64,000 nucleotides of DNA. Source: Burkholderiales bacterium. GTDB lineage: Bacteria; Pseudomonadota; Gammaproteobacteria; Burkholderiales; SG8-39. The position numbers and the translations under genes were made by a program. Position 1 is the stretch's first letter. Every line of letters begins with the position of its first letter. This document shows, piece by piece, positions 26,944 through 36,147 of this stretch. The stretch is from positions 1 through 64,000 of the forward strand of contig JAOAFL010000058.1 of NCBI GenBank assembly GCA_026416295.1. The letters run 5' to 3'. The notes beneath the pieces were generated by a model. That model saw only the letters and a list, made by a program, of their open reading frames with translations, was not told the origin of the DNA and did no database searches.

Positions 26944-28065
26944 TCAGCCCTCCTCGAGCAGCGCGTATTGCACCTTCATCGTCGCCGCGGCGCCGGCGAT
27001 CATCGCCGCGAGCGCGAGAAAGGAACCGAGCGCGAGGGTCGAGGCGCCGGTCACGCCCTGGCCGATCGTGCAACCCATCGCGGTGAACCCGCCGAATCCC
27101 ATCAGCAACCCGCCGACCACGTGGCGCACGAAGTCGCCCACCGACACGAACCACTCGAACCGGAAGCTCCCGCTCGCGAGCGAGTAGAGCAGCGAGCCGA
27201 CGATCACGCCGAACACCGCCATCACGCCGAAGTTGAGGAGCGTCCAGCGGCCCGGCTCCATCAGGTAGCGCCCGGTATCGCCGATCGGGCTCACGAAGGT
27301 GAACGACTGCACTTCGACCCGGCTCGGCCGCTCCTCGGCGAAAGCCGCTGCCTCGCGCCAGGCCTCGCTCCAGGGTCCGCCGGTGATCACCCAGCCGGCC
27401 ACCACCGCCAGCCCGACCACGACGCCCCCGGCGACGAGCTCGCGATTTGCGCGGAAGTCGGGAGAGCGCAGCACGAACCAGAGCAGCCCCCCGACGACGA
27501 TCGCCGCGGCGATCGCGCGCGCGGCGCCCCCGCGCGCGCCGGTCGCCGCCGCGACGAACGCATCGACGCTCTGCGCGGAGATGTTCCAGGCGCCGAGATC
27601 GACGATCGTCGGCCGCACCCAGCTCATCACCGCGACGCTGAAGAGCTGTGTCGTGAACATCGCGTAGGCGACCGCGCCGATCGCGATCGCGACGACCAAG
27701 GATTTCGCGTTTCCGCCGCCGATGCGCACGAGCGTCTTCGAGCCGCAGCCGCTCGCGAGCGTCATGCCGATGCCGAAGAGAAAGCCGCCGACGAGGTAGC
27801 GCAGCCAGGCGAACTGCGGCGTGCGGTACGGCGGCTGCGTGTTCTCCGGAAGCGTCACCAGCCCGGCGAGTTCGAGCACCGTGAGCCCGCCGGCGGCGAC
27901 CGCCACCGCGAGCAGCCAGGCGCGCAGCCGTCCGGTGTCGCCGATATTGACCCAGTCGGACACCGCGCCCATCGTGCAGAAATTGGTCTTCGCCATCGTC
28001 GCGCCCATCACGGTCGCGACGAGAAACACCGCCGCGAGCACCTTGAAGTGGATGTCGAGGTCCAT
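26944..28065 (-). CDS. YeeE/YedE (TsuA/PmpAB)-family sulfur-compound transporter
   Basis: A 373-residue membrane protein with about ten hydrophobic segments and the conserved cysteines of YeeE/YedE proteins: [14 protein letters not shown] near the N-terminus, [16 protein letters not shown], and [14 protein letters not shown] near the C-terminus. YeeE/TsuA takes up thiosulfate through persulfide exchange on such cysteines. It is the full-length two-repeat form. It diverges from soxY with 230 bases between, suggesting shared control with the sox operon. Confidence 0.86.
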   Translation of the reverse strand: MDLDIHFKVLAAVFLVATVMGATMAKTNFCTMGAVSDWVNIGDTGRLRAWLLAVAVAAGGLTVLELAGLVTLPENTQPPYRTPQFAWLRYLVGGFLFGIGMTLASGCGSKTLVRIGGGNAKSLVVAIAIGAVAYAMFTTQLFSVAVMSWVRPTIVDLGAWNISAQSVDAFVAAATGARGGAARAIAAAIVVGGLLWFVLRSPDFRANRELVAGGVVVGLAVVAGWVITGGPWSEAWREAAAFAEERPSRVEVQSFTFVSPIGDTGRYLMEPGRWTLLNFGVMAVFGVIVGSLLYSLASGSFRFEWFVSVGDFVRHVVGGLLMGFGGFTAMGCTIGQGVTGASTLALGSFLALAAMIAGAAATMKVQYALLEEG

Positions 28066-28295
28066 GCCGTTCCCTCCTTGCCTGCTTCGACCGTCGGCGC
28101 CGCCTGCCCCCTCGCCCGATCCCGAAGACCGCGGTCGGCCCGCCGCGCCGGCCGCACGCCGACATAAGGGCGGCGAATCGGCGCATCAGGTGAAATTTTT
28201 TGTCGCGGCGACGCGTTCGTCGCATAGTAGCAATTCCACTTGCGCGCCGTAGAGGGCTGCGGGAAGATTGCGACGATGCGACAAAGGAGGACGCG
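28066..28295. promoter_or_regulatory. Divergent yeeE-soxY promoter region
   Basis: The 230 bases between divergent starts contain the only AT-rich patch nearby (GGTGAAATTTTTTGTCG, then CATAGTAGCAATTCC). Promoters for soxYZ(XA)B and for yeeE-sat probably lie here. No clear palindrome was found. Confidence 0.4.
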
Positions 28296-28808
28296 ATGAC
28301 ATCCGGATTCGAACGCTCGCGGCGGAGGATGCTGAGGCTCATCGGGGCGGCGGGGGCCGCTGCCGGCGCGATCTCGCTCGGCCTGGCGATTCCGGCGATC
28401 CCGGCCGGCGCCCAGCAGGCGCTCGGCATGCCGCAGGACGAGGAAAAAGTCGCCGACACGATGAAGCGGCTCTTCGGCAACCGCACCATCCAGGACGCCG
28501 GGGACCGGCTCAAGGTGGACGCGCCGCTCATCGCCGAAAACGGCTCGGTGGTGCCGATCAAGGTGGATGCCGAGCTGCCGATGGCGCCCGACAAGTACGT
28601 GAAGAACATCTACATCATCGCCGACAAGAACCGCCGGCCCCTGAACGCCAGGTTCTCGCTCACGCCCGATGCCGGCAAGGCGTCGATCGCGACCAACATT
28701 CGCCTCGCTTCGACGAGCGACGTGCGCGTCATCGCCGAGATGAGCGACGGCACGCTCTTCGGCGTCACGCGCGAGGTGAAGGTCACCGTCGGCGGCTGCG
28801 GCGGCTGA
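28296..28808 (+). CDS. soxY: SoxY, sulfur-compound carrier protein
   Basis: A 170-residue periplasmic protein with a Tat-type signal (SRRRMLRLIGAAGAAAGAIS, then PAGAQQ) and the essential C-terminal swinging arm GGCGG, where Cys carries the sulfur substrate. NGSVVPIKVDAELPM and KNIYIIADKNRRP are typical SoxY strands. AAAGGAGG lies 6 bases before the ATG at 28296, which decides this start over the longer ORF. It forms the SoxYZ carrier with SoxZ. Confidence 0.96.
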   Translation: MTSGFERSRRRMLRLIGAAGAAAGAISLGLAIPAIPAGAQQALGMPQDEEKVADTMKRLFGNRTIQDAGDRLKVDAPLIAENGSVVPIKVDAELPMAPDKYVKNIYIIADKNRRPLNARFSLTPDAGKASIATNIRLASTSDVRVIAEMSDGTLFGVTREVKVTVGGCGG

Positions 28809-28850
28809 GCGGGCGCGCTCGCTTGAGACTGACCGAGAGGAGGCTGGCCG

Positions 28851-29174
28851 ATGTCGGTGGGACAGGTTCGTATCCGCGTGCCGGAAAAGGCGAAGGCGGG
28901 CGAGGTGGTCACGGTGCGCGTGCTCGTCACGCACCCGATGGAGACGCTGCAGTTCAAGGACAACAAGCCGGTGATGAAGCAGTACAACTTCATCCACCGC
29001 GTCGAGGCGACGTATAACGGGCGAAAGGTCTTCGAAGCCGAGATGACGCAGGCGGTGAGCCAGAATCCGCTGATCGCGTTTCCGGTCAAGGTCACCGAGC
29101 CGGGCACGGTCAAGGTGACCTTTCACGAAACCACCGGCAAGACCTACACCGGGGAAGCGCAGATCAGGTTCTGA
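28851..29174 (+). CDS. soxZ: SoxZ, SoxY partner protein
   Basis: A 107-residue protein starting MSVGQVRIRVPEKAKAGEVV, with VLVTHPMETL and FIHRVEATYNGRKVFEAEMT and ending KTYTGEAQIRF. All are characteristic of SoxZ. It has no signal peptide and is exported with SoxY as a complex. A GAGAGGAGG ribosome site precedes it. Confidence 0.96.
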   Translation: MSVGQVRIRVPEKAKAGEVVTVRVLVTHPMETLQFKDNKPVMKQYNFIHRVEATYNGRKVFEAEMTQAVSQNPLIAFPVKVTEPGTVKVTFHETTGKTYTGEAQIRF

Positions 29175-29217
29175 GCTCAGCCGCGGCTTGCGGCAAGCGT
29201 CAAGGAGGAGGCGCTCA

Positions 29218-30591
29218 ATGGGGTTTGACTGGAGGGGGATGTCGCGCGCCCGGCGAACGGCGCTCGCCGCGATCGGGGCGGTGCTCGTCGGCGCCTGCGC
29301 CGCGGTCGGCACGACCGTCACGTCGAAGGAGTGGCAGTCCCGTGCGAGCGTGGAGTCGCAGGGGCTCCTGCGGGTCGTCGACGGCAAGACGATCCAGCAG
29401 CGCTATCCGTACGGCGGCTTCGGCACCGAGAGCTTTCACGAGTGGCCGACCTACGCCTACGGCGGGCCGGAGTACTTCCCGCCGAAGAAGGGCGAGATGC
29501 CGAAGAACATCAAGGGCGACCCGAAGAAGGGCCACGCGCTCATCCGCGCCTCGGCGAAGGGGCCCTGCACCGGCTGCCACGTGATCCCGGACGCGACCGT
29601 CTGGCCTGCCGGCAACGTCGGGCCGGACCTGCGCGCGATCGGCGCCCGCGGCCTTCCCGACGAACTGCTCTACCAGATCGTCTACGACCCGCGCGTGATC
29701 TACGGGCCGGACACGCCGATGGCGCCCTTCGGCGCCTCGGGCATGTGGACGCCCGAGGAGATCGTTCACGTGGTCGCGTACCTGCAGTCGCTCAAGGGCA
29801 ACCCGCCGGGGCAGCCCGAAAAGGTGACCGACGATCCGCACTGGGATCCGCGCACGCGTCCGGTGGTGCGCCCCGACTACGGCGATCCGCTCGACATCAC
29901 CGCGAACCCGGCGCTCGGCTTTGCGCAGGACATCGCCGTGCCCCTGTGGTCGAAGGCGGGTCCGAAGGGGCAGTCGTGCGCGGGCTGCCACGGTCCGATC
30001 GCTGCGCCCGACGCGCAGCGCCCGCTCGGGGTCATCGCCTCGATGGTGGGGGTCGGCGCGCGCTATCCGAAGTGGTTCGCGAAATACAGCCGCATGATGT
30101 CGGTCGAGGACTTCCTCGCGGTGCACGCGCCGGAGACCACCGGCCACGCGATGCCGAGCCAGGGCGACGAAAACCTCGCGATGTCGATCCTCGTGCGGAT
30201 GCAATCGAACGGCATGCCCTACGCGATCGACCTCGCCGACCGCAACGTCCAGGCGGCGATCAAGCGCGGCGAAGCGTCGTTCTACCGCCGCGTCGGTCAG
30301 CGCGGTCAGGCGTGCGCGCACTGCCACACCGCGCGCGGCGGCGGCAACAAGTTCCTGGGCGGCCGGTTCCTCGCCGACGTCGAAAAGGACACGATGGTCA
30401 ACCATCCGTACTGGCGCACCAACTGGCTGCGCGTGATCGACATCCGCATCCGCATGCAGTGGTGCCTGACGCCGCTGCGGGCGAACATGCTCGCGGGGGA
30501 TGCGCCCGAGTACGCCGACCTCGAGACCTTCCTCGTCGCCAAGCAGACGCAGCGCGGCGATCGCGTGATGGTGCCGCGGCTCGCGCACTGA
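29218..30591 (+). CDS. soxXA: Fused SoxX-SoxA c-type cytochrome
   Basis: A 457-residue fusion. Residues 1-27 are a signal ending in a possible lipobox (VGAC27). The SoxX part has a haem motif CTGCH (117-121) and the distal Met in DTPMAPFG (168). The SoxA part has haem motifs CAGCH (254-258) and CAHCH (366-370) and the catalytic cysteine in RMQWCLTPLRA (416). SoxXA normally consists of two chains and joins thiosulfate to SoxY by oxidation. The frame is continuous across the Pro-rich linker near residue 200, so it is a true single gene. GGAGGAG sits upstream of the ATG at 29218. Confidence 0.93.
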   Translation: MGFDWRGMSRARRTALAAIGAVLVGACAAVGTTVTSKEWQSRASVESQGLLRVVDGKTIQQRYPYGGFGTESFHEWPTYAYGGPEYFPPKKGEMPKNIKGDPKKGHALIRASAKGPCTGCHVIPDATVWPAGNVGPDLRAIGARGLPDELLYQIVYDPRVIYGPDTPMAPFGASGMWTPEEIVHVVAYLQSLKGNPPGQPEKVTDDPHWDPRTRPVVRPDYGDPLDITANPALGFAQDIAVPLWSKAGPKGQSCAGCHGPIAAPDAQRPLGVIASMVGVGARYPKWFAKYSRMMSVEDFLAVHAPETTGHAMPSQGDENLAMSILVRMQSNGMPYAIDLADRNVQAAIKRGEASFYRRVGQRGQACAHCHTARGGGNKFLGGRFLADVEKDTMVNHPYWRTNWLRVIDIRIRMQWCLTPLRANMLAGDAPEYADLETFLVAKQTQRGDRVMVPRLAH

Positions 30592-30601
30592 CTGCGCGCC
30601 G

Positions 30602-32305
30602 ATGGAAGTCACCCGGCGCGACTTCCTGAAGCTCGCCGCGATCGCCGGCGCGGCGGGCCTTGCGCGCGCCGACGAGGTCTGGGCGGCGCTCGCGCCCGAG
30701 CGGCTGCTCGACTTCGAACCGCTCGGCAACGTCACCCTCCTTCACACCACCGATACGCACGCGACGCTGCGGCCGGTCTACTACCGCGAGCCCGACACGC
30801 TGCTCGGCATCGGCCCGGAGAGGGGCCAGCCGCCCTACCTCACGGGCGAAGCGTTCCTTGCGCATTACGCGATCGCGCGCGGCTCGGCCGAGGCCTACGC
30901 GCTCACGCACGTCGATTTCGCGGAGCTCGCGCGCCGCTACGGCCGCATGGGCGGCTATGCGCATCTGGCGACGCTGGTCAAGCGCATCCGGGCCGAGCGC
31001 CCCGGGCGCGTGCTCCTCATGGACGGCGGCGATACGCTGCAGGGCTCGGCGACCGCGCTCTGGACGAACGGCGCCGACATGCTGGAAGCGCTCAACCTCC
31101 TCGGCGTGGACGTGATGACCCCGCACTGGGAGTTCACGCTCGCGGGCGGCGTCGCGCGCGTGAAGGAACTCTTCGGCGACAAGGACAGCCGGGGCGCGTT
31201 CCGCGGCGACTTCGTCGCGCAGAACGTGATGGACATCTCCTGGGGGCCGCCCGGCGAGCCGGTGTTCCGGCCCTACGTCGTGCGCGAGGTGGGCGGTGCG
31301 CGCCTCGGCGTGATCGGCCAGGCGTTTCCCTACACGCCCGTCTCCCACCCGCAGCGCTACGTGCCCGACCTCAGTTTCGGCATCCGCGACGGCGAGATGC
31401 AGAAGCACGTGGACGAGCTGCGCGCAAAGCACAAGGTGGACGCGGTGGTCGTGCTCTCGCACAACGGCGTCGCGGTCGATCTGAAGCTCGCCGCGCGCGT
31501 GCGCGGCATCGACGTCATCCTGGGCGGCCACACTCACGACGGGCTGCCCGCGCCGATCCGGGTGGGGGAAACCCTCGTCGTCAACTCCGGCGCGCACGGC
31601 AAGTTCCTGTCGCGGCTCGATCTCGACGTGCGCGACGGGCGCGTGCGCGCCTGGCGCTATAAGCTCATTCCGGTGCTCTCGCAGTTCGTCCCTGCGGACG
31701 CGGAGATGTCGGCGCTCATCGCGCGCCTGCGCGCTCCGTACGAAGCGAAGCTCGCCGAGCCGCTCGCGGTCTCCGAGAGCCTCCTTTTCCGACGCGGCAA
31801 CTTCAACGGCAGCTTCGACGAGGTGATCCTTCAGGCGCTGATGGCGCACTACGGCGCCGAGGTCGCGTTCTCGCCCGGCTTCCGCTGGGGGATCACGGTG
31901 CTGCCCGGACAGACGATCACGCTGGAGGACGTTTACGGCCACACCGCGCTCAGCTATCCGAACACCTGGTCGCGCGAGATGACCGGCGCCGAGATCAAGG
32001 CGGTGATGGAGGACGTCGCCGACAATCTCTTCAACCCCGACCCCTACCTGCGCCAGGGCGGCGACATGGCGCGCGTGGGCGGGGCGACCTACACGATCGA
32101 CCCGACGGCGAAAATGGGAAGCCGCATCCTCGACCTGCGCGTCGGCGGCGCGCCGGTCGATCCGGCGCGCCGCTACAAGGCCGCCGGCTGGGCGAGCATG
32201 ATGGAGGTGGACGGCCCGCCGGTGTGGGACGTCGTCGCCGCGTATCTGCGGCAGGTGAAGCGCGTGCGGGTCGAGGAGCGTTCCCGCGTCCGGGTGAAGG
32301 CGTAA
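30602..32305 (+). CDS. soxB: SoxB, sulfate thiol esterase (thiosulfohydrolase)
   Basis: A 567-residue dimanganese hydrolase. Tat signal TRRDFLKLAAIAGAAG at the N-terminus; metal motifs LLHTTDTHATLRP, LLMDGGDTLQGSA, VVLSHNGVAVDLKLA and LGGHTHDGLPAP. The substrate domain has NTWSREMTGAEIKAVMEDVA and ends near RVEERSRVRVKA. It releases sulfate from SoxY-bound S-sulfonate in the periplasm. It is 10 bases downstream of soxXA. No SoxCD genes follow, so sulfane sulfur left on SoxY must go elsewhere, as sulfur globules or into the sHdr route. Confidence 0.97.
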   Translation: MEVTRRDFLKLAAIAGAAGLARADEVWAALAPERLLDFEPLGNVTLLHTTDTHATLRPVYYREPDTLLGIGPERGQPPYLTGEAFLAHYAIARGSAEAYALTHVDFAELARRYGRMGGYAHLATLVKRIRAERPGRVLLMDGGDTLQGSATALWTNGADMLEALNLLGVDVMTPHWEFTLAGGVARVKELFGDKDSRGAFRGDFVAQNVMDISWGPPGEPVFRPYVVREVGGARLGVIGQAFPYTPVSHPQRYVPDLSFGIRDGEMQKHVDELRAKHKVDAVVVLSHNGVAVDLKLAARVRGIDVILGGHTHDGLPAPIRVGETLVVNSGAHGKFLSRLDLDVRDGRVRAWRYKLIPVLSQFVPADAEMSALIARLRAPYEAKLAEPLAVSESLLFRRGNFNGSFDEVILQALMAHYGAEVAFSPGFRWGITVLPGQTITLEDVYGHTALSYPNTWSREMTGAEIKAVMEDVADNLFNPDPYLRQGGDMARVGGATYTIDPTAKMGSRILDLRVGGAPVDPARRYKAAGWASMMEVDGPPVWDVVAAYLRQVKRVRVEERSRVRVKA

Positions 32306-32316
32306 GATAGCGGGGG

Positions 32317-32862
32317 ATGTCAGCCTTCGCCCGCTTGCCGGCGCTCGTCGTCGTAGTCGCGTTCGCGTTCGCGCTCGCCGGCCCGGCGCCGGCGCAGGAC
32401 CGTCCCGCCGAGACCCATTTCTTCGACGCGAGCTTCGGTGACCTGAAGGAAGAGCTGGAACTTGCGCGCAAGGAGGGGAAAAAGGGGCTCTTCCTCATGT
32501 ACGCCGCCGAGGATTGCCCGCCCTGCATCCGCATGAAGAAGACGATCATGAGCCAGCCGCGCGTGCAGGACCATTTCCGGCGGCACTTCCGGGTCATCCA
32601 TATCGATTTCAACGGGGACGCGGAGGTCGCCGACTTCGACGGCCGGCCGATGCGCAGCAAGGACTTCGCGCAGAAAGTCGCCCGCGTGCGCGGCACGCCG
32701 ACTTTCTCGGTGATCGGGCTGGACGGTCGCGAGCTGCTGCGGCACTACGGCCCGACGCGGGACGCGGAGGAATTCATGCTTTTCGCCGACTACGTCGTCA
32801 GCGGCGCACACCGCGCGCAGCCGTTCGACGCGTGGCGGCGCGAGCGGCTCGCGCGCCGCTGA
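32317..32862 (+). CDS. soxW: SoxW-like periplasmic thioredoxin
   Basis: A 181-residue exported protein: signal peptide through PAPAQ, then a thioredoxin fold with active site AAEDCPPCIRMKKTI and the cis-Pro loop RGTPTFSVIGLDGREL. CPPC is unusual against the common CGPC. SoxW proteins keep Sox components reduced in the periplasm. It is 11 bases after soxB in the same operon. The name SoxW rests on context. Confidence 0.8.
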   Translation: MSAFARLPALVVVVAFAFALAGPAPAQDRPAETHFFDASFGDLKEELELARKEGKKGLFLMYAAEDCPPCIRMKKTIMSQPRVQDHFRRHFRVIHIDFNGDAEVADFDGRPMRSKDFAQKVARVRGTPTFSVIGLDGRELLRHYGPTRDAEEFMLFADYVVSGAHRAQPFDAWRRERLARR

Positions 32863-32896
32863 CCGGCGGCGAGCCACACCGGCAAAGGAGGGAGCG

Positions 32897-33334
32897 ATGA
32901 ACAAGCGTAACGCGGCGGCGGGGCTTCTTGCCCTGTCGCTCGTCGTGACCGGGTGCGCGGCGACGCAGAGCATGGTCGGACCCGACAAGGTCGTCTATCA
33001 CATCAACAACACCGAGGCGCAGGCATCCGACGCGCTGCGCAACATCGGCAATCATCTGGAGGTGAACCCGCAGGCGCGGATCGTCGTCGTCGCGCACGCG
33101 CGCGGGGTGGACTTCCTGATGAACGGCGCAAAGGACCGCAACGGCAACCCCTATCAGGCCGCGGTCGAACAGCTGAAGCTGCGGGGCGTGCGCTTCGACG
33201 TGTGCGAGATCACGCTGCGCAACCGCAATCTCACGCGCGAGCAGTTCATCCCGGACGCGACGTTCGTGCCCTCGGGGGTGGCCGAAATCACCCGCCTGCA
33301 GCAGCGCGAGGGCTTTGCGTACCTGAGGCCCTGA
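32897..33334 (+). CDS. DsrE-family lipoprotein of the sox operon
   Basis: A 145-residue protein with lipoprotein signal (ALSLVVTGC) and a DsrE-like domain: VVYHINNTEAQASDALRNIG, ARIVVVAHARGVDFLM, then LKLRGVRFDVCEITLRNRN with the conserved Cys. Cytoplasmic DsrE proteins are sulfur carriers; this one would face the periplasm, anchored in a membrane. Similar genes occur in sox clusters. An AAAGGAGGGAG ribosome site precedes the ATG. It may accept sulfane sulfur from SoxYZ. Confidence 0.85.
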   Translation: MNKRNAAAGLLALSLVVTGCAATQSMVGPDKVVYHINNTEAQASDALRNIGNHLEVNPQARIVVVAHARGVDFLMNGAKDRNGNPYQAAVEQLKLRGVRFDVCEITLRNRNLTREQFIPDATFVPSGVAEITRLQQREGFAYLRP

Positions 33335-33590
33335 GGCGCGCCCGGCGCCTGCGCCGGCAAAGACGCGCGATCATCGGCGCGCGCAGACGCCGGGCGATGC
33401 ACCCGCGACGCAGCACAATGCTCGGGGCGGGCAGGGCGCCGGCCGGCCCCGCACAAGGTCTGCGACTGACCCCCGTCGCGTCGCCAAGCGGCGGCAAGCG
33501 GCAGCGCGGTAAAGCGAGTGGGCTCGCCGATCCGGGCGGCACCGCCCGGATCGAGGGCACGTTCGCCTGAATCCGCTCGAGCGCCACCGC
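33335..33590. other. Intergenic region after the sox operon
   Basis: These 256 bases separate the DsrE lipoprotein and the MFS gene. There is a GC-rich potential stem-loop (GGCGCGCCCGGCGCCTGCGCC) just after the stop but no U-run. No recognisable gene. Confidence 0.35.
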
Positions 33591-34775
33591 ATGCGCCTTG
33601 GGCCGGCCGCGCGCAGCGCCTGCGCGCTCGGTGCCGCGACCGCGCTCAACCTGCCCTTCGGCACGCTCTACGCCTTCAGCGTGCTCCTTGCGCCGATCGA
33701 GGCGAGCCTCGCGGTCGGGCGCGCGGCGACGAGCTTCGTGTTCGCGCTCGCGATCGTGACGCTCACCGCCGGCATGATGCTCGCCCCGCGGCTGTACCGC
33801 ACGACGCCGCCGGCGCTCGTTGCGCTCGGCTGCGGGTCGGCGAGCGCGGCCGGCCTTGCGCTTGCCGCCTCGGCCCGCGAGCTTGTGCAGTTCGCGCTCG
33901 GCTACGGCGTCCTCTTCGGACTCGGCGCAGGCGTCGGCTACATCCTCGTGCAGCAGGGCGTCAACCAGACCGTGCGTGCGCGAAGCGGGCTCGCCAACGG
34001 CTATGTGGTGAGCCTCTATCCGCTCGGGGCGATGATCGGCGCGCCGCTTCTTGCCGCCGCGAACGCGCGCTGGGGGCTCGCCGCCACGCTCGCCGGTCTC
34101 GCGGCAGCGGCGTTTTTCGGCTGCGCGCTCGCCGCCGCGCTGTACCGGGCCTCGAGTATCCGCATGCACGACGCCTCAGGCGCCGCCCCCTCGGGCGAGC
34201 CGCAATGGCCGCTTTTCCTGCGTCTGAGCGCCCTTTTCTTTCTCGCTGCCTCGGCGGGGCTGCTCGTCCTCAGTCAGGCGGCCGGGATCGTGCGCGCCTA
34301 CGGGGGCGAGGCCGCGCTTGCGGTCGGCGCGACCACCTTCATCACCGGCGCGATCGCCGCCTCGCGCGTCGCCGGCGGCTGGCTGACCGACCGCTTTCCG
34401 GTGCCGCAGGTCGCGGTCGGGGCGAACCTCTGCTCCCTCGCCGGCGCGCTCGCGCTCTGGCTCTGGCCCGCGCCGCAGACGGCGGTGCCCGCGCTTGCGA
34501 TGCTCGGCATGGGTTACGGGTTCGTCTCGGGCCTTTCGGCAGCGGCGATCGCGCGGTACTGGCCGCGCAACGCCTTCGGCCAGGTCGCGAGCCGCCTGTA
34601 CGTCGCCTGGTGCCTTGCGGCGCTTCTCCTTCCGGTCGTCGCCGGATGGCTTTTCGACCGCACCGGTGGCTATGGCACAGCGGTCGCGATCGCCGGGGCG
34701 CTCAGCGCCGCCGGCGCGCTCGTCGGTGCCGGCCTGCCGCGGCGGCCGAGCGCGGCCGCGCCGAAGGACCGCTGA
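33591..34775 (+). CDS. MFS transporter, OFA (oxalate/formate antiporter-like) family
   Basis: A 394-residue transporter with about twelve hydrophobic segments. The N-terminus NLPFGTLYAFSVLLAPIEA matches OFA-type proteins, and the loop SGLANGYVVSLYPLGAMIGA lies between helices 4 and 5. The central charged loop (YRASSIRMHDASGAAPSGE) separates two six-helix halves; GGWLTDRFPVPQVAVG is the second-half MFS motif. The substrate cannot be told from the sequence; OFA members near sulfur genes are often proposed to move small organic or sulfur anions. It is convergent with the PhnZ-like gene, with only 1 base between stops. Confidence 0.8.
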   Translation: MRLGPAARSACALGAATALNLPFGTLYAFSVLLAPIEASLAVGRAATSFVFALAIVTLTAGMMLAPRLYRTTPPALVALGCGSASAAGLALAASARELVQFALGYGVLFGLGAGVGYILVQQGVNQTVRARSGLANGYVVSLYPLGAMIGAPLLAAANARWGLAATLAGLAAAAFFGCALAAALYRASSIRMHDASGAAPSGEPQWPLFLRLSALFFLAASAGLLVLSQAAGIVRAYGGEAALAVGATTFITGAIAASRVAGGWLTDRFPVPQVAVGANLCSLAGALALWLWPAPQTAVPALAMLGMGYGFVSGLSAAAIARYWPRNAFGQVASRLYVAWCLAALLLPVVAGWLFDRTGGYGTAVAIAGALSAAGALVGAGLPRRPSAAAPKDR

Positions 34776-34776
34776 C

Positions 34777-35358
34777 CTACGCGCCTTCGACCGCGGGTTC
34801 GTGCAACGACACGCGCCGCAGGAGCGGCTCGAAGTCGGCGAGCGCAGGTGTGCGCGTCCCCGGCTCTTTTGCCCGGTCGTCCCACCGCCGCAACCGCACC
34901 GCGTCGAGCGCGTACGGCCGGGCGATGAAGCGCTCGGCTTCGAGCGGCGAGAGCGGCCCGCCTTGCAGCTCCAGGCTGTGGCGCGAGGCGCTCGAGAGCC
35001 GCTCGAGGTACCGCCGGTCGGCGCGGCAGAGGAACCGTTTCGCATCGACGTGCAGCCGGATCGGCTCGAGCACCGCCTCCGGAAAAAGGCCGCGCAGGAA
35101 CGCGACCGCGACCCGCTCGTGCGCGTCGTCCAGGTCGCGCTCGAGGCTGTGCGGCACCTCGGTCACCAGGTGCCCGAGGTCGTGCAGGAGCGCCGCCGCG
35201 ACGAGCGGCTCGCTCGCCCCTTCCTCGAGCGCGAGCGCCGCGCACTGCAACGCGTGCTCGAGCTGGCTCACCGCTTCCGAGCCGTACCAGCGCGCGCCGC
35301 GCGAGGCGTAGAGCTCGAGGATCGCGCTCACGTCGCGGGCCGTCGCGCAGCCGCTCAT
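34777..35358 (-). CDS. PhnZ-like HD-domain phosphonate oxygenase
   Basis: A 193-residue HD-domain protein that follows PhnZ closely: [30 protein letters not shown] (HD pair), [37 protein letters not shown] and [12 protein letters not shown]. PhnZ is a mixed-valence di-iron oxygenase that cleaves the C-P bond of the hydroxylated 2-aminoethylphosphonate made by PhnY. No PhnY-type dioxygenase is in this window. It overlaps the phnE stop by four bases, so it belongs to the phnCDE transcript. The Met at 35358 is chosen; the longer ORF runs through phnE. Confidence 0.82.
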   Translation of the reverse strand: MSGCATARDVSAILELYASRGARWYGSEAVSQLEHALQCAALALEEGASEPLVAAALLHDLGHLVTEVPHSLERDLDDAHERVAVAFLRGLFPEAVLEPIRLHVDAKRFLCRADRRYLERLSSASRHSLELQGGPLSPLEAERFIARPYALDAVRLRRWDDRAKEPGTRTPALADFEPLLRRVSLHEPAVEGA

Positions 35359-36143
35359 ACGAGGGCACGGCGCAGCCGCGCCGAGGCGAGGTCCACGAGG
35401 CTCACGGTGGCGACGACGATGATCAGCACCGCGCAGGTCTCGGCGTACTGGAAGCCCCGGATGATCTCCCAGAGCACCAGGCCGATGCCGCCGGCGCCGA
35501 CCATGCCGACCACCGACGCCGAGCGCACGTTCGCCTCGAAGCGATAGAGCGAATACGAGATCCAGAGCGGCATCACCTGCGGCAACACGCCGTAGGCGAT
35601 CTCCTCCAGCTTGCGCGCGCCGGTCGCGCGGATGCCTTCGACCGGCTGCGGGTCGATCGCCTCGACCGCCTCGGAAAAGAGCTTCGCGAGCGTGCCGGTG
35701 GTGTGCACCCAGAGCGCGAGCACGCCGGCGAAGGGTCCGAGGCCCACCGCGACCACGAACAGCATCGCGAACACCATCTCGTTGATCGCGCGGCAGGCGT
35801 CCATCAGGCGCCGGACCGGCTGGTGGATCCACCACGGCGCGATGTTCGCCGACGAAAGCAGCCCGAGCGGTACCGCGCACGCGACCGCGAGCGCCGTTCC
35901 CCAGAGCGCGATCTGCAGCGTGACCAGCATTTCCTGCAGGTAGTGGCGCCACTGGCGGAAGTCCGGGGGAAAGAAATCGGCGGCGAACTTCGCCATGTTG
36001 CCCGCGTCGCGCACGAGATCGCCCGGGCGCAGGTCCGCCCCCTGCCAGGAGGCGGCAAGCAGCGCGAGCACGACGCCCCAGGCGAGCAGCGTCGGCAGCC
36101 CCGGGCGCGGCAGCGCCGGAGCGCGGGCGAGCGCCGCGTTCAC
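35355..36143 (-). CDS. phnE: Phosphonate ABC transporter permease PhnE
   Basis: A 262-residue permease with about six hydrophobic segments and the ABC permease loop of this family ([20 protein letters not shown]). It is preceded by [15 protein letters not shown] and followed by [20 protein letters not shown], both typical of PhnE. It forms the channel with the PhnC ATPase and receives substrate from PhnD. It ends overlapping the PhnZ-like gene. Confidence 0.93.
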   Translation of the reverse strand: MNAALARAPALPRPGLPTLLAWGVVLALLAASWQGADLRPGDLVRDAGNMAKFAADFFPPDFRQWRHYLQEMLVTLQIALWGTALAVACAVPLGLLSSANIAPWWIHQPVRRLMDACRAINEMVFAMLFVVAVGLGPFAGVLALWVHTTGTLAKLFSEAVEAIDPQPVEGIRATGARKLEEIAYGVLPQVMPLWISYSLYRFEANVRSASVVGMVGAGGIGLVLWEIIRGFQYAETCAVLIIVVATVSLVDLASARLRRALV

Positions 36144-36147
36144 CGCA

